A stretch of DNA of 64,000 bases from Temnopleurus reevesii (GCA_036244855.1 BQKZ01001049.1:47014-111013); one strand, 5' to 3'. Counted from the stretch's first letter, positions 56,260 to 58,697 are shown. Made by a program: numbers and translations. The notes: generated by a model not told the origin, from the letters alone.

Positions 56260-58697
56260 GATGCAATTTATATAGCGCACATATCCACTCTGCTGAGTGC
56301 TCAAGACACTTTGCAATATTATTACCCTGGCTTTAGCCCGGCAGCCACCGGCGCACTTGGCATTTCAAGGAATAAAAATTCCTGCCAGGTACCCATTCAC
56401 CTCACCTGGGTTGAGTGCAGCACAATGTGGATGAATTTCTTGCTGAAGGAAATTGACGCCATGGGTGGGATTCGAACCTACGACCCTCTGGCTCAAGTCA
56501 TGACCACTACACCACGGCGCCTCCACATTGCGTATACAAATGACTAAAGATGTCAGTTGAGGCTGTTCACCATAAATTTTCTCATACGAGCAATCCTTCA
56601 TTGAAGCTATAAACAGCTATATTCAACATCCTAACTTATTCAAAGGCAATGAAATTAACCCTGACCAATTGCCAGAATCTCTACAAGTGACACCAAACAC
56701 AGACTACATTTGTTTTCTTTTGGCTCTAGACCACCACCGCAAGTGGGAGGTCACGACTGACAACATATCCTCAATCCTAAAGAGCCCTCGCTTGATTACC
56801 GCAGAAAAATGGAAAACCAACGGGCCGAAAACACGGTGAGGTATTAAGCGTTCTGTCACTTCATACGCGGGTGCTTGTCAAATAAAGGTTGTGTATTGTC
56901 CTTGATATTGTAGCAATTTCATAGAGTCAACTGCAGGCAAACATGTACATGTATTATTGCGCTGGGAGTGTAAATGAATATGGGTGACAAATTATTCATT
57001 AACATGAGCAAATGAAGGATGCATTGGGAACCGAATAATGTGACACTAATGTGGTCAATTTAGCATTCAGTGCCTTGAAGCATCCTGCTGGAATACTCCT
57101 AAAGGAACAGTAAATGCGTGTACATACATCAGAGCAAGAGTAGCTGTATGATATTAACGGACTGCTGGGAGAACACTTTGCAAAACTGATAGGGCTACCC
57201 TGGATAAATAAGATGTATTGTTCTTATTATTTCTATTATCATTATCAATATAGAAGCAAAGATGAATAACACGAAATGACAAGAATCAATTTCACTGGTG
57301 TATTCTAGAAGTGTATATATTTGGAAGTGCATTGTTAGGGTATTGCAATGGGCAATGTGTTTCAAGTAAGGGAATATGCATTACTGCAAGCATTATTCAC
57401 TATCAAAGTCTAGGTCTAAATCATAAACAAAATTCAATAACTTCTTTTTTAATTTTTAAGACAGGAAGCAATCTGCATTTCAAAACCAACATGTAGGAGG
57501 AAAGAATAGTTATTTCATAGAAACAATTGTTGAATGTTTATTTGAATGTGAGTCATTGTATAAATATCACAACGTGTCTGTGATCTGGTATTGTATATTT
57601 TACTGTCTATTCTTCTTCATAAGTAAATATGAGCTTCCTCATACAGAGTCACCCAGAGTGTCTATTTAAACACTGTACATCGTAGATCGAGATTGCATGA
57701 TTGAATGGCGGATTTGTCAATATGAATTATATTATTACTATCCCAAAATTCCTGTGGTAAAATTAAGTCATTTAACTGTGAGGACGGGAATCAAATATTG
57801 TAAATGTGAATTCCTGCAGTCTTATCTTTACAAGCTTTTCTTCCACATGACTCTTAGGGCAAAGATCACATTGTTTAGACTCATATTACCTCATTATGTG
57901 GGTAGCATTACAATTACATATTCTGTTGAGTTAATAATGACAGAAGAATTTGGACAATAATATATGACTAATAACCATTAAATTCCCATTGCCGACTTAA
58001 GACAGGCAGTCTTAGGTGGTATTGCTAGAAATGTGCAATTGAGTGCAAATAAACTACAAAGTAGTTGCAAATTTAAATTCCTATACAATTATCATTATTA
58101 TTAATCGTTTTGCCCACATCTTCAAATTGCAATTGCCATGTACCGGTCAATTGCAACTTGCGATCGATTGTAACCTTCTAACAACATGCCCAACAGTAGT
58201 TGAATTCTGTTTGCAATAATGATGCCCAGATACATATGAATTGCAGTTTTGAGAGAAAAATAATAATACATACCTTTTTGATAGACAGTTAGTTGAGCAA
58301 ATGTTTCAATGTTTCCCAGATAGTTCTTAACCTTAGCAGTATATTTAGCTGTATCATCCACAGTCACGTCACAAAGTACTAACATACTCTCGATCTCGTT
58401 CGTATAAATCAAACGCCTGTCTGTCCTCGCTATTTCGACATCCTCCCGATACCACCTAACTTCCGGAGACGGGTAACCGTAAAAGTGGCAATCGAAAACT
58501 ACAACGTCTCCCTCGTCGACTTCAGCATCTGCGATCTCTCTCGAGAAGCGGGGTTGTCGCTCGGGCCATCGTTTTTGTTGGAATTTGCCGAGTTTTCTGG
58601 AAGTGATTTCAATTTCCATGGGCAGGCCCAGCGGCCCACGTATAATCTGTTTCCTGCGAGACACGGGTGAATCTTCAGGTTCGCGTATATCTCCCAT
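477..58697 (-). CDS. MACF1/DST: Spectraplakin (MACF1/dystonin family), Ig-first transcript model, 30 exons, 3' end off window
   Basis: Spectraplakins are giant cytoplasmic linkers joining actin, microtubules and, in some isoforms, junctions or muscle structures. Here only the central rod and one possible N-terminus are present. Thirty exons were placed by hand; all joins keep frame and give 2,177 residues: an Ig domain (about residues 49-140), an orphan helix C, 18 complete spectrin repeats, then helix A of a 19th. Exon modules run helix B, helix C, next helix A, and 16 of the 17 boundaries between full modules carry a phase-0 intron. Family assignment rests on motifs recalled from vertebrate MACF1/DST in exons 26-30 (LEAGF-ALGQ, PVGGLPETA-EQL, QEFINWLT-like). 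Invertebrates usually have one spectraplakin, so MACF1 and DST cannot be told apart. CH domains, plakin domain, EF hands and GAS2 domain must lie outside. The rod is certain; the exon 1 to exon 2 join is inferred from phase. Confidence 0.85.
1028..1312 (-). pseudogene. Decayed copy of exon 29 3' end with CT-rich flanks
   Basis: Bases about 1086-1190 repeat 1318-1420 (period about 232): minus-strand peptide TLQTQWDAAMQKAVD matches exon 29. The copy has an in-frame TGA just upstream and has lost the donor (GATAGCAGGG instead of GATAGGAAGGTGAGG). (CT)n runs at 1030-1048 and 1240-1310 flank it and may have promoted the duplication. Confidence 0.75.
1314..1490 (-). CDS. MACF1/DST: Exon 29: first part of spectrin module R18
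   Basis: 177 nt, phase 0 to 0, acceptor GTTGACAG|GATTTG, donor AAG|GTGAGG. 59 residues: DLMKQMDREKLAFDSLMQAG, a Gly/Glu loop, and helix C QWDAATQKAVDRK. The 3' end of this exon is duplicated in the next intron near 1086-1190. Confidence 0.93.
1491..1980 (-). other. Intron between exons 28 and 29
   Basis: 490 bases of AT-rich sequence; nothing beyond the splice signals was recognised. Confidence 0.7.
1981..2109 (-). CDS. MACF1/DST: Exon 28: second part of spectrin module R17
   Basis: 129 nt, phase 0 to 0, acceptor TTCCTCTAG|ACCAAA, donor AAT|GTAAGA. 43 residues: RLLRWLHDINGQLSSSQ then PVGGLPETAREQLDRHN. The PVGGLPETA-EQL string is nearly identical to vertebrate dystonin and MACF1 as I recall them, and is the strongest single evidence for the family. 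Confidence 0.96.
2176..2519 (-). repeat. (GAT)n microsatellite directly after exon 27 donor
   Basis: Imperfect ATC/ATT triplets on the + strand, densest at 2396-2470; on the transcript strand it reads GAT from about the fifth intron base. It produces long spurious His, Ile or Met-rich reading frames. Confidence 0.95.
2523..2723 (-). CDS. MACF1/DST: Exon 27: first part of spectrin module R17
   Basis: 201 nt, phase 0 to 0, acceptor CATGTAG|GTGCTT (weak pyrimidine tract), donor GAG|GTAAGATAATGATG, leading straight into a (GAT)n array. 67 residues: VLQNDIAAHESSVKSVNQAG and KWRKLNQMSDARQRELEGAL. The VLQND-AHQSTVE-VNKAG pattern is recalled from vertebrate MACF1. Confidence 0.94.
2724..3099 (-). 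other. Intron between exons 26 and 27
   Basis: 376 AT-rich bases with a poly-T run near 2798; no repeat or gene recognised. Confidence 0.7.
3100..3255 (-). CDS. MACF1/DST: Exon 26: second part of spectrin module R16
   Basis: 156 nt, phase 0 to 0, acceptor CTCTTTCAG|CACAAA, donor AAG|GTGAGA. 52 residues, HKLEAGFLALGQ then DELLNWMGRTEKAL and IALAKHK. From memory, vertebrate MACF1/DST has LEAGF-ALGQ and IELAKHH at the corresponding place, one of the best family anchors in the window. Confidence 0.95.
3462..3640 (-). repeat. tRNA-derived SINE fragment
   Basis: The minus strand has an A-box-like CTAGTGGACAA and a B-box GGTTTGAATCA about 30-40 bases apart, then a body that shares the GAATCAATTTGTTGGG segment with the copy near 14886-15055. 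Old and diverged. Confidence 0.5.
3766..3936 (-). CDS. MACF1/DST: Exon 25: first part of spectrin module R16
   Basis: 171 nt, phase 0 to 0, acceptor TTTTTTCAG|GCTTTT, donor CAG|GTAAAG. 57 residues, the same length as exon 12. Helix B AFKKELGRNNLELETVNQLG, helix C RRWKNLQDKTFDRQ. Confidence 0.94.
4311..4365 (-). pseudogene. Decayed copy of exon 24 3' end
   Basis: About 50 bases match 4463-4520 (offset about 151): the minus strand reads AVGSDPDAVR as in exon 24 AVGSDPETVR, then a small deletion breaks the frame and the GTAAGT donor is lost. Confidence 0.75.
4463..4801 (-). CDS. MACF1/DST: Exon 24: spectrin module R15 (113 aa)
   Basis: 339 nt, phase 0 to 0, acceptor CCCCACAG|GATATC, donor AAT|GTAAGT. 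The longest module. Helix C NSWENLNEAHRDRQQKLED; helix A has Tyr for Trp (DRMNNYMGKAEEQLERM). Acidic overall. A broken copy of its 3' end lies at about 4311-4365. Confidence 0.95.
5221..5397. mobile_element. Foldback element (MITE-like), copy 1
   Basis: Ends are inverted: GGGGGTGTTTTTCAAAA on the left and TTTTGAACACCCCCCC on the right. The inside contains CTGCAACT motifs and GATTTTGATTGG, shared with a segment near 23040. Lies in the intron between exons 23 and 24. Confidence 0.6.
5459..5673 (-). CDS. MACF1/DST: Exon 23: second part of spectrin module R14
   Basis: 215 nt, phase 1 to 0, acceptor ATTTCAG|ATCTGA, donor CAG|GTGAGC. Helix C KWDDITATANKKSGDLQEAL; helix A carries SAESFWEELNGTTG, with Trp shifted relative to neighbours, and a QEPPAVEIPAIKEQQ linker. 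Confidence 0.93.
5896..6001 (-). CDS. MACF1/DST: Exon 22: first part of spectrin module R14
   Basis: 106 nt, phase 0 to 1, acceptor TCCCTCAAG|GCTTTG, donor AGAG|GTAAGA. 35 residues of helix B (ALRDNIDSQMDVVEVMRKAG), ending in a Ser-rich loop. The split codon with exon 23 is Asp. Confidence 0.9.
6162..6540 (-). repeat. (GAT)n microsatellite in intron after exon 21
   Basis: Two blocks of ATC-type triplets (6162-6298 and 6414-6540) separated by about 115 ordinary bases. The second block starts about 25 bases after the exon 21 donor on the transcript strand. Confidence 0.95.
6565..6684 (-). CDS. MACF1/DST: Exon 21: second part of spectrin module R13
   Basis: 120 nt, phase 0 to 0, acceptor GATGTACAG|TTCATT, donor CAG|GTATGT. 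40 residues; helix A lacks the usual Trp but the linker DPVSADPDLLRKQIKKLQ is typical. Lies between two introns that both begin with (GAT)n arrays. Confidence 0.92.
6776..7100 (-). repeat. (GAT)n/(GGT)n microsatellite in intron after exon 20
   Basis: ATC triplets, perfect at 6840-6912 apart from single changes, and interrupted ATC/ACC to 7100, ending about 8 bases from the exon 20 donor. Confidence 0.95.
7108..7314 (-). CDS. MACF1/DST: Exon 20: first part of spectrin module R13
   Basis: 207 nt, phase 0 to 0, acceptor TATATGCAG|TTCATG, donor TCG|GTGAGT. 69 residues, the same length as exon 17 at the equivalent place in its module. Helix C is RYEAVKEEVNKRGEKMFDLL. A (GAT/GGT)n array begins about 10 bases into the following intron. 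Confidence 0.93.
7466..7795 (-). CDS. MACF1/DST: Exon 19: spectrin module R12 (110 aa)
   Basis: 330 nt, phase 0 to 0, acceptor CACACAG|GCCCTC, donor AGG|GTAAGG. Whole module; helix C KFDDLSGRSADRVEVLEEA has Phe in place of Trp; helix A DDLTKWLNDIEGELRNLKPP. Confidence 0.95.
7796..8126 (-). other. Intron between exons 18 and 19
   Basis: 331 AT-rich bases; nothing recognised. Confidence 0.6.
8127..8252 (-). CDS. MACF1/DST: Exon 18: second part of spectrin module R11
   Basis: 126 nt, phase 0 to 0, acceptor GTGATAG|GTCCAA, donor AAG|GTAACA. 42 residues, helix A with SLMKWLNDTDKQLQNMERE and an ISVDPDGVRDQL linker. Makes 111 residues with exon 17. Confidence 0.93.
8613..8819 (-). CDS. MACF1/DST: Exon 17: first part of spectrin module R11
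   Basis: 207 nt, phase 0 to 0, acceptor TTCTTTCAG|AAACTG, donor AAG|GTATTA. 69 residues: helix B (KLQDEIDRHRPILHELNEKG) and helix C (RFNELASRTKDIEYRL). The first ~35 codons plus the acceptor and ~70 bases of upstream intron are repeated twice more in tandem at about 8892-9225. Confidence 0.94.
8892..9071 (-). pseudogene. Second copy of the 5' part of exon 17 (open frame, no donor)
   Basis: 180-base tandem unit. It repeats the acceptor (TTTTTCCAG|AAACTG at 8999) and 35 codons, KLQDEIDRHRPILQELNEKG to AAEI, with only one amino-acid change (H to Q), plus about 70 bases of upstream intron. The 3' half of the exon and a proper donor are absent. Confidence 0.85.
9072..9225 (-). pseudogene. Third, older copy of the 5' part of exon 17
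   Basis: Same unit as 8892-9071 (period 179) but more diverged. The codon after DRH is TGA where exon 17 has CGA, so the copy cannot be coding. The acceptor TTTGTCAG|AAACTA is still present. Confidence 0.85.
9507..9736 (-). CDS. MACF1/DST: Exon 16: rest of spectrin module R10
   Basis: 230 nt, phase 1 to 0, acceptor ACCTTTAG|GTAAAG, donor GAG|GTATGA. Helix C reads RYDNILQKSEDQLSQLQQA and helix A reads LQKEFADWLQKAERDLRNFD. With exon 15 the module is 105 residues. Confidence 0.94.
10259..10343 (-). CDS. MACF1/DST: Exon 15: start of spectrin module R10
   Basis: 85 nt, phase 0 to 1, acceptor GGTTTGCAG|GCACTG, donor ACTG|GTAAGC. Only 28 residues of helix B (ALHSDVLERQPKISKVLSDG). Supported by canonical splice sites and because its leftover base completes a Gly codon with exon 16. 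Confidence 0.88.
10415..10635 (+). repeat. tRNA-derived SINE fragment
   Basis: A-box TGACTCAGTGG at about 10424 and B-box GGGTTCAAATC at about 10469, followed by a body with TTTCTTTCAGCAA and a CTTGATAACAACAAGATAAAG/AATAATAAT tail resembling the SINE at 56225-56522. Confidence 0.65.
10636..12480 (-). other. Rest of intron between exons 14 and 15
   Basis: AT-rich. A segment at 11619-11740 begins GGGGTGTTGCTCTAAAC and resembles one end of the foldback family at 54312-54466, but no matching right end was seen. Otherwise nothing recognised. Confidence 0.5.
12481..12807 (-). CDS. MACF1/DST: Exon 14: spectrin module R9 (109 aa)
   Basis: 327 nt, phase 0 to 0, acceptor CAAATCAG|GCCATG, donor ACG|GTACTC (a weak donor). 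Helix C has RYDNIRDKSHQKKG with Tyr for Trp; helix A is ALLRWLTEMERKLGRPEPIS. Isolated between introns of 1.6 and 2.1 kb. Confidence 0.95.
12808..14432 (-). other. Intron between exons 13 and 14
   Basis: 1.6 kb AT-rich; no exon, repeat family or inverted repeat recognised. Confidence 0.6.
14433..14759 (-). CDS. MACF1/DST: Exon 13: spectrin module R8 (109 aa)
   Basis: 327 nt, phase 0 to 0, acceptor CTCTGCAG|CTGCTA, donor CAG|GTTAGT. A complete module with a canonical helix C (DRRWRALVDAVRDRRHKLEQ) and helix A (IAPLTQWLDATERSLASQEP). Confidence 0.95.
14886..15055 (-). repeat. tRNA-derived SINE fragment, same family as 3462-3640
   Basis: The minus strand has B-box GGTTTCAAATCCC and an A-box-like TGCTGTCCAATGG; the body contains GAATCAATCTGTTGGG as in the copy at 3462-3640. 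Confidence 0.5.
15368..15538 (-). CDS. MACF1/DST: Exon 12: second half of spectrin module R7
   Basis: 171 nt, phase 0 to 0, acceptor CTTTTCAG|AACTCT, donor CAG|GTCAGT. 57 residues completing helix C and giving helix A with ALQALLGWIGETEDL. Exons 11 and 12 together make 220 residues, two modules. Confidence 0.93.
15842..16330 (-). CDS. MACF1/DST: Exon 11: spectrin module R6 and first half of R7
   Basis: 489 nt, phase 0 to 0, the longest rod exon (163 residues), acceptor CTATTCCAG|AAATAC, donor AAG|GTATGT. It contains two helix-C signatures, KRWQRLRERANKR and DRWNRLHSK, so it spans a module boundary (near QQQKEFKTYM) that elsewhere in the rod always has an intron. This is the one boundary without one. 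Confidence 0.93.
16331..18159 (-). other. Intron between exons 10 and 11
   Basis: 1.8 kb AT-rich with a (TA)n run near 16438. At 17641-17695 there is a SINE tail in minus orientation (AAGCGCTTAGAAACGCC-like then GCGCCATATAAATATTATA). Nothing else recognised. Confidence 0.6.
18160..18273 (-). CDS. MACF1/DST: Exon 10: second part of spectrin module R5
   Basis: 114 nt, phase 0 to 0, acceptor TTTTTCAG|TCGATG, donor GAT|GTAAGC. The smallest phase-0 to phase-0 exon of the rod, 38 residues, a helix A lacking the usual Trp (YQLGDAEDALDKMAPVARD). With exon 9 it makes exactly 110 residues, which supports it despite its weak motif. Confidence 0.88.
18726..18941 (-). CDS. MACF1/DST: Exon 9: first part of spectrin module R5
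   Basis: 216 nt, phase 0 to 0, acceptor CACTACAG|GCTCTA, donor CAG|GTAGAT. 72 residues: helix B with an unusual Ala/Pro/Asp-rich loop (AAAPSRADTTPVGDD) and helix C with RYQKLKGLVKER, where Tyr replaces Trp. Confidence 0.9.
19214..19377 (-). CDS. MACF1/DST: Exon 8: second part of spectrin module R4
   Basis: 164 nt, phase 1 to 0, acceptor TTTTACAG|ATCTTC, donor AAG|GTGAGA. The helix A it carries is atypical: it has no Trp (HDTVNTSQISLANFEEQL) and is followed by a short DAPGKLDPKN linker. The module totals 105 residues, among the shortest. Confidence 0.9.
19634..20105 (-). repeat. Long (GAT)n microsatellite directly after exon 7 donor
   Basis: About 470 bases of ATC, with a higher-order pattern ATC-ACC-ATC-ACC-ACC near 19885-20035. 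On the transcript strand the array begins inside the donor context GTAAGATGATG. Confidence 0.97.
20106..20256 (-). CDS. MACF1/DST: Exon 7: first part of spectrin module R4
   Basis: 151 nt, phase 0 to 1, acceptor AATACAG|CAACTA, donor ATGG|GTAAGATGATG. Encodes 50 residues of helix B and the start of helix C (RRWDELRM). The donor runs straight into a long (GAT)n array: the array starts at about intron position 5. Confidence 0.92.
20257..20906 (-). other. Intron between exons 6 and 7
   Basis: 650 bases, AT-rich, nothing recognised. Confidence 0.6.
20907..21236 (-). CDS. MACF1/DST: Exon 6: spectrin module R3 (110 aa)
   Basis: 330 nt, phase 0 to 0, acceptor CTATACAG|GAAATC, donor AAG|GTTAGT. A whole module in one exon: helix B with YTYERMLEKIDALKDE, helix C KWNSVNDRATQRGERL, helix A FLPWLRSAEDRMSSLGP. 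GC content is visibly higher than in the flanking introns. Confidence 0.95.
21237..21728 (-). other. Intron between exons 5 and 6
   Basis: 492 bases, AT-rich, nothing recognised. Confidence 0.6.
21729..21895 (-). CDS. MACF1/DST: Exon 5: second part of spectrin module R2
   Basis: 167 nt, enters phase 1 (ATCCTCAG|ATGAAA), leaves phase 0 (GAG|GTAGGC). Encodes the rest of helix C and helix A of the next repeat (CTMERWLDTKDKEL, then KPISAKPEVLRRQ). A decayed copy of its 5' part lies in the upstream intron near 21972-22078. Confidence 0.93.
21972..22078 (-). pseudogene. Decayed copy of exon 5 5' part
   Basis: The + strand GTGTCAAGCCAT, AAGTCT-TTGA-TGAAGCAAC and CCTCACATCT track 21805-21900 in the same order. 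The minus-strand frame has stops and the acceptor is not preserved. Confidence 0.7.
22283..22372 (-). repeat. SINE 3' tail
   Basis: The minus strand reads CAAGCGCTTAGGGAC, then GCGCTATATAAAAGTG and (ATT)n, the typical 3' tail of the SINE at 56225-56522. Confidence 0.65.
22487..22649 (-). CDS. MACF1/DST: Exon 4: first part of spectrin module R2
   Basis: 163 nt, enters phase 0 (CTATCAG|AACCTG), leaves phase 1 (TTAG|GTAAGT). Encodes 54 residues of helix B and the start of helix C. The usual helix-C Trp is Tyr here (PYNDLCHKL). The split codon with exon 5 becomes Asp. Confidence 0.92.
22650..23139 (-). other. Intron between exons 3 and 4
   Basis: 490 bases. The part at 22960-23090 contains ACCACGATTTTGATTGGTTA and CCGATCAACTCCA, also found in the foldback element at 5221-5397, so it is probably a fragment of that family. 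Confidence 0.5.
23140..23472 (-). CDS. MACF1/DST: Exon 3: spectrin module R1 (111 aa)
   Basis: 333 nt, phase 0 to 0, acceptor TTTTTTTAG|GTACTT, donor AAG|GTTTGT. A whole module in one exon: helix B (VLQDEFDAHKPQLEELLEAG), helix C with QWDDLKGQLDDR, then helix A of the next repeat with SSDWLIDFRNK. The SRTTSPIQGQ stretch makes the B helix slightly longer than average. Confidence 0.95.
24320..24725 (-). promoter_or_regulatory. Candidate internal promoter, CpG-rich, in the intron before exon 3
   Basis: CpG-dense island in an AT-rich intron. Read on the minus strand it has a CCAAT box (ATTGGTTAGG, near 24717), a GC box (GGCGGGGCG, near 24686), a KLF-type GGGCGTGGC (near 24662) and downstream an ETS-type CCGGAAGT (near 24343). 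This order suits a promoter feeding exon 3, but no start site can be seen and a promoter in the other direction is possible. Confidence 0.3.
25013..25162. other. Near-identical 72-bp duplication around a single N
   Basis: 25013-25084 and 25091-25162 differ by one base, with N at 25085 between them. This looks like an unmerged contig overlap rather than a real tandem repeat. Confidence 0.75.
26459..26508 (-). pseudogene. Decayed copy A of exon 2 3' end
   Basis: The + strand GTTGTTTCTGATAATGATGG and CTACAGCGATTGGACCAA match 26722-26770 of exon 2 (the GPIAVEPAILRHQKQQ segment). No donor remains. Confidence 0.7.
26570..26644 (-). pseudogene. Decayed copy B of exon 2 3' end
   Basis: GGTGACGAAGGATAGCAGG, TTCCACAGC and CACCAAGAACAGAGG follow exon 2 from about 26733 onward; the match fades near 26644. 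Frame broken. Confidence 0.7.
26715..26914 (-). CDS. MACF1/DST: Exon 2: orphan helix C plus helix A of spectrin repeat 1
   Basis: 200 nt, entering in phase 1 (two bases complete a codon) and leaving in phase 0 at GAG|GTATGT. It encodes 66 residues beginning ERWLRLQEKAKQR, the end of a spectrin repeat, followed by a helix A with the expected Trp (RLKTWLGEKE) and a GPIAVEP linker. Helices A and B of the first repeat are missing, so either exon 1 joins directly or an unseen upstream exon supplies them. The acceptor (CCCTGAAACAG|AA) follows a pyrimidine-rich tract, but the frame stays open upstream to 27230, so an alternative first exon here is also possible. Confidence 0.85.
26915..27230 (-). 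other. Open reading frame continuous with exon 2 (possible alternative first exon)
   Basis: The exon 2 frame stays open for 105 codons upstream, to a TAA at 27233-27231. It reads a hydrophobic stretch (FFVLYFLPLILLCICIIFAH) followed by a Pro/Ser-rich segment; one in-frame ATG is at 27065 (MSSLPPDVRIAPK), with weak start context. Could be coding in an isoform or chance. Confidence 0.3.
27231..30930 (-). other. Giant intron, segment 1
   Basis: AT-rich. Holds a degenerate tandem pair of about 85-bp units at 29069-29235 (CATCATA-AGAAAG, CCTTCAAAATT, CACAAAT-GCATTTGATT) and a poly-C/poly-A run at 30403-30431. No coding exon recognised. Confidence 0.55.
30990..31395 (+). repeat. (GAT)n microsatellite, opposite orientation
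   Basis: GAT/GGT triplets on the + strand, so ATC on the transcript strand. Unlike the rod-intron arrays it is far from any splice site. Confidence 0.95.
31396..34310 (-). other. Giant intron, segment 2
   Basis: AT-rich unique-looking sequence; nothing recognised. Confidence 0.5.
34314..34770. repeat. Three-copy degenerate tandem repeat
   Basis: Units starting at about 34314, 34435 and 34603, marked by CTTACA, CAAACCTCAGACTATCCC and AAGTCCCTCTCCTATCA. The last two have a period of 167 bases and share GGCCTTGATTGAGGTCAAG and CTCTCCAGACCAGGGTCAAA. Confidence 0.85.
34771..38070 (-). other. Giant intron, segment 3
   Basis: AT-rich. A weak tRNA-like GGGTGGCTTAGTGGCAAGC at 36182 may be an old SINE. 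Single N at 36650. Nothing else recognised. Confidence 0.5.
38916..39460. mobile_element. Foldback element with TTTAA ends, containing the sequence gap
   Basis: Left arm from TTTAAGGGGAACTTCACCC and right arm to GGGTGTAATTCCCCTTTAA are inverted for about 120 bases (for example AACTGTGAAAATTTGAGCAAA and TTTGCTCAAATTTTCACAGTT). The sister tandem unit at about 38554 has an empty TTAA site, consistent with a TTAA-type target duplication. Confidence 0.85.
39042..39257. other. Sequence gap (216 N)
   Basis: Run of N in the middle of the foldback element; its arms would form a strong hairpin. Confidence 0.99.
39891..41096 (-). other. Giant intron, segment 4
   Basis: AT-rich; nothing recognised. Confidence 0.5.
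41097..41613. other. Assembly chimera: duplicated block around a misplaced segment
   Basis: 41097-41264 (168 bases) is repeated at 41446-41613. Between them, 41265-41444 is a near-copy of 48254-48435 (two substitutions and a 2-base indel), then N at 41445. Both junction contexts share ATCTCTTTGAAAC, so an assembly misjoin at this short shared sequence is likely. Confidence 0.8.
42695..43420. repeat. Degenerate tandem repeat, period about 200
   Basis: Landmark GAGGGGC at 42901, 43110 and 43307 with shared TTGCAACAACAAC, CTTTGAAGTT and TTATTTTGCTTT. A related tail also occurs near 42150-42235. Confidence 0.85.
43573..43777. mobile_element. Foldback element (MITE-like)
   Basis: Left arm GGGGCTAATCGCATGAAATG GTCTTAGCTATC is the near reverse complement of the right arm GATAGCTAAGACCATT TTGTGCAATTGGCTCC; the inner parts CTTCTTGTACCACCCT and AGGGTAGCACAAGAAG also pair. 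Confidence 0.8.
43778..46268 (-). other. Giant intron, segment 5
   Basis: AT-rich; nothing recognised. Confidence 0.5.
46269..46407. mobile_element. Short foldback element, 139 bp
   Basis: Two arms of about 57 bases: TGTAAAGCCCCAGTCAC at the left end and GTGACCAGGGCTTTACA at the right end, continuing inward with GAAGCAACACGATTCACCC against GGGTGAATCGTGTTGCTTTC. The short spacer contains GCAGTTAACTG. Confidence 0.88.
46540..47010. other. Relatively GC-rich segment in the giant intron
   Basis: Base composition rises compared with flanks and there is a short + strand frame (46808-46918, 36 codons, start context CACGATGG) rich in Arg. No protein family or spectrin motif is seen; it could be a non-coding exon, a regulatory element or an old repeat. 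Confidence 0.25.
47011..51210 (-). other. Giant intron, segment 6
   Basis: AT-rich. 48254-48435 is the second copy of the block misplaced at 41265-41444. Otherwise nothing recognised. Confidence 0.5.
51216..51680. mobile_element. Non-autonomous TIR element, about 465 bp
   Basis: Terminal inverted repeats GCCGCACACCACTAATTAT at the left and ATAATTAGTGGTGTGCGGT at the right, flanked on both sides by CAGTA, a possible 5-base target duplication. No transposase frame inside. Confidence 0.75.
52680..52815. repeat. Two-copy degenerate direct repeat
   Basis: GCTTACATGTACAATGTATGTAGTCATACAA-type and GCTTATGTAGTCATACAAAGG segments, each followed by TAATGTCCTT. Confidence 0.6.
53077..54190. repeat. 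Tandem repeat, about five units of 220-240 bp
   Basis: Shared marks: TTTTCTGACAT, GTGTACTTCAAACT, ATGAAACAAACATCCT, CCCCCACAGAG-GATGCTGCAT, TATTCAGACATC and CTATCAA-C-CAGGTCTATTGATTT. Units start near 53077, 53301, 53541, 53761 and 53990. Confidence 0.85.
54312..54466. mobile_element. Foldback element, GGTGTTGCTAGAAAG family
   Basis: Left end AGGGTGTTGCTAGAAAG, right end CTTTCTAGCAACATCCCCT, with inner CAATCAGTTGCAACTTGCAG and GATTTGCAATTGATC also partly complementary. Same ends as the element at 58014-58192. Confidence 0.8.
54467..56210 (-). other. Giant intron, segment 7
   Basis: AT-rich. A perfect 38-base tandem duplication lies at 55070-55145 (AAGTTTTCTTATGTTAAAAA unit). Nothing else recognised. 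Confidence 0.6.
56225..56522 (-). repeat. tRNA-derived SINE, nearly full length
   Basis: Read on the minus strand: tRNA-like head with A-box GTGGTGTAGTGG (56515-56504) and B-box GGTTCGAATCC (56478-56468), a body with CACCTGGGT-type and GCCGGTGGCTGCC segments, and a tail GCGCTATATAAATTGCATCT followed by (ATT)n at 56260-56225. It yields a spurious 78-residue frame on the minus strand. Confidence 0.88.
56523..58013 (-). other. Giant intron, segment 8
   Basis: AT-rich; nothing recognised. Confidence 0.5.
58014..58192. mobile_element. Foldback element, GGTGTTGCTAGAAAG family, second copy
   Basis: Ends GGTGGTATTGCTAGAAATG and CCTTCTAACAACATGCCC are inverted; CAATTG-rich inner parts also pair. Its edge is only about 80 bases downstream of the exon 1 donor. 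Confidence 0.7.
58274..58697 (-). CDS. MACF1/DST: Exon 1: N-terminal immunoglobulin (I-set-like) domain
   Basis: Encodes 141 residues plus one base. The ATG at 58697 has A at -3 and G at +4 and is the first Met after an in-frame TAG 9 bases upstream, so it looks like a true first coding exon. Residues 1-48 are basic and Pro/Arg-rich; residues 49-140 form an Ig fold with Cys70 (strand B), Trp82 (strand C) and the DDTAKYT segment ending at 120. The strand-F Cys is replaced by Thr120, typical of cytoplasmic muscle-type Ig domains such as those of titin, kettin and UNC-89. The donor is AAG|GTATGT, phase 1. The nearest spectrin exon on this strand (exon 2) starts in phase 1, so they can join. It could instead open a separate gene or another isoform whose next exon I cannot see. 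Confidence 0.75.

Noticed and set aside
56365..56601. 78-codon minus frame
   Set aside because: It is the tRNA-derived SINE, whose head contains a chance open frame.
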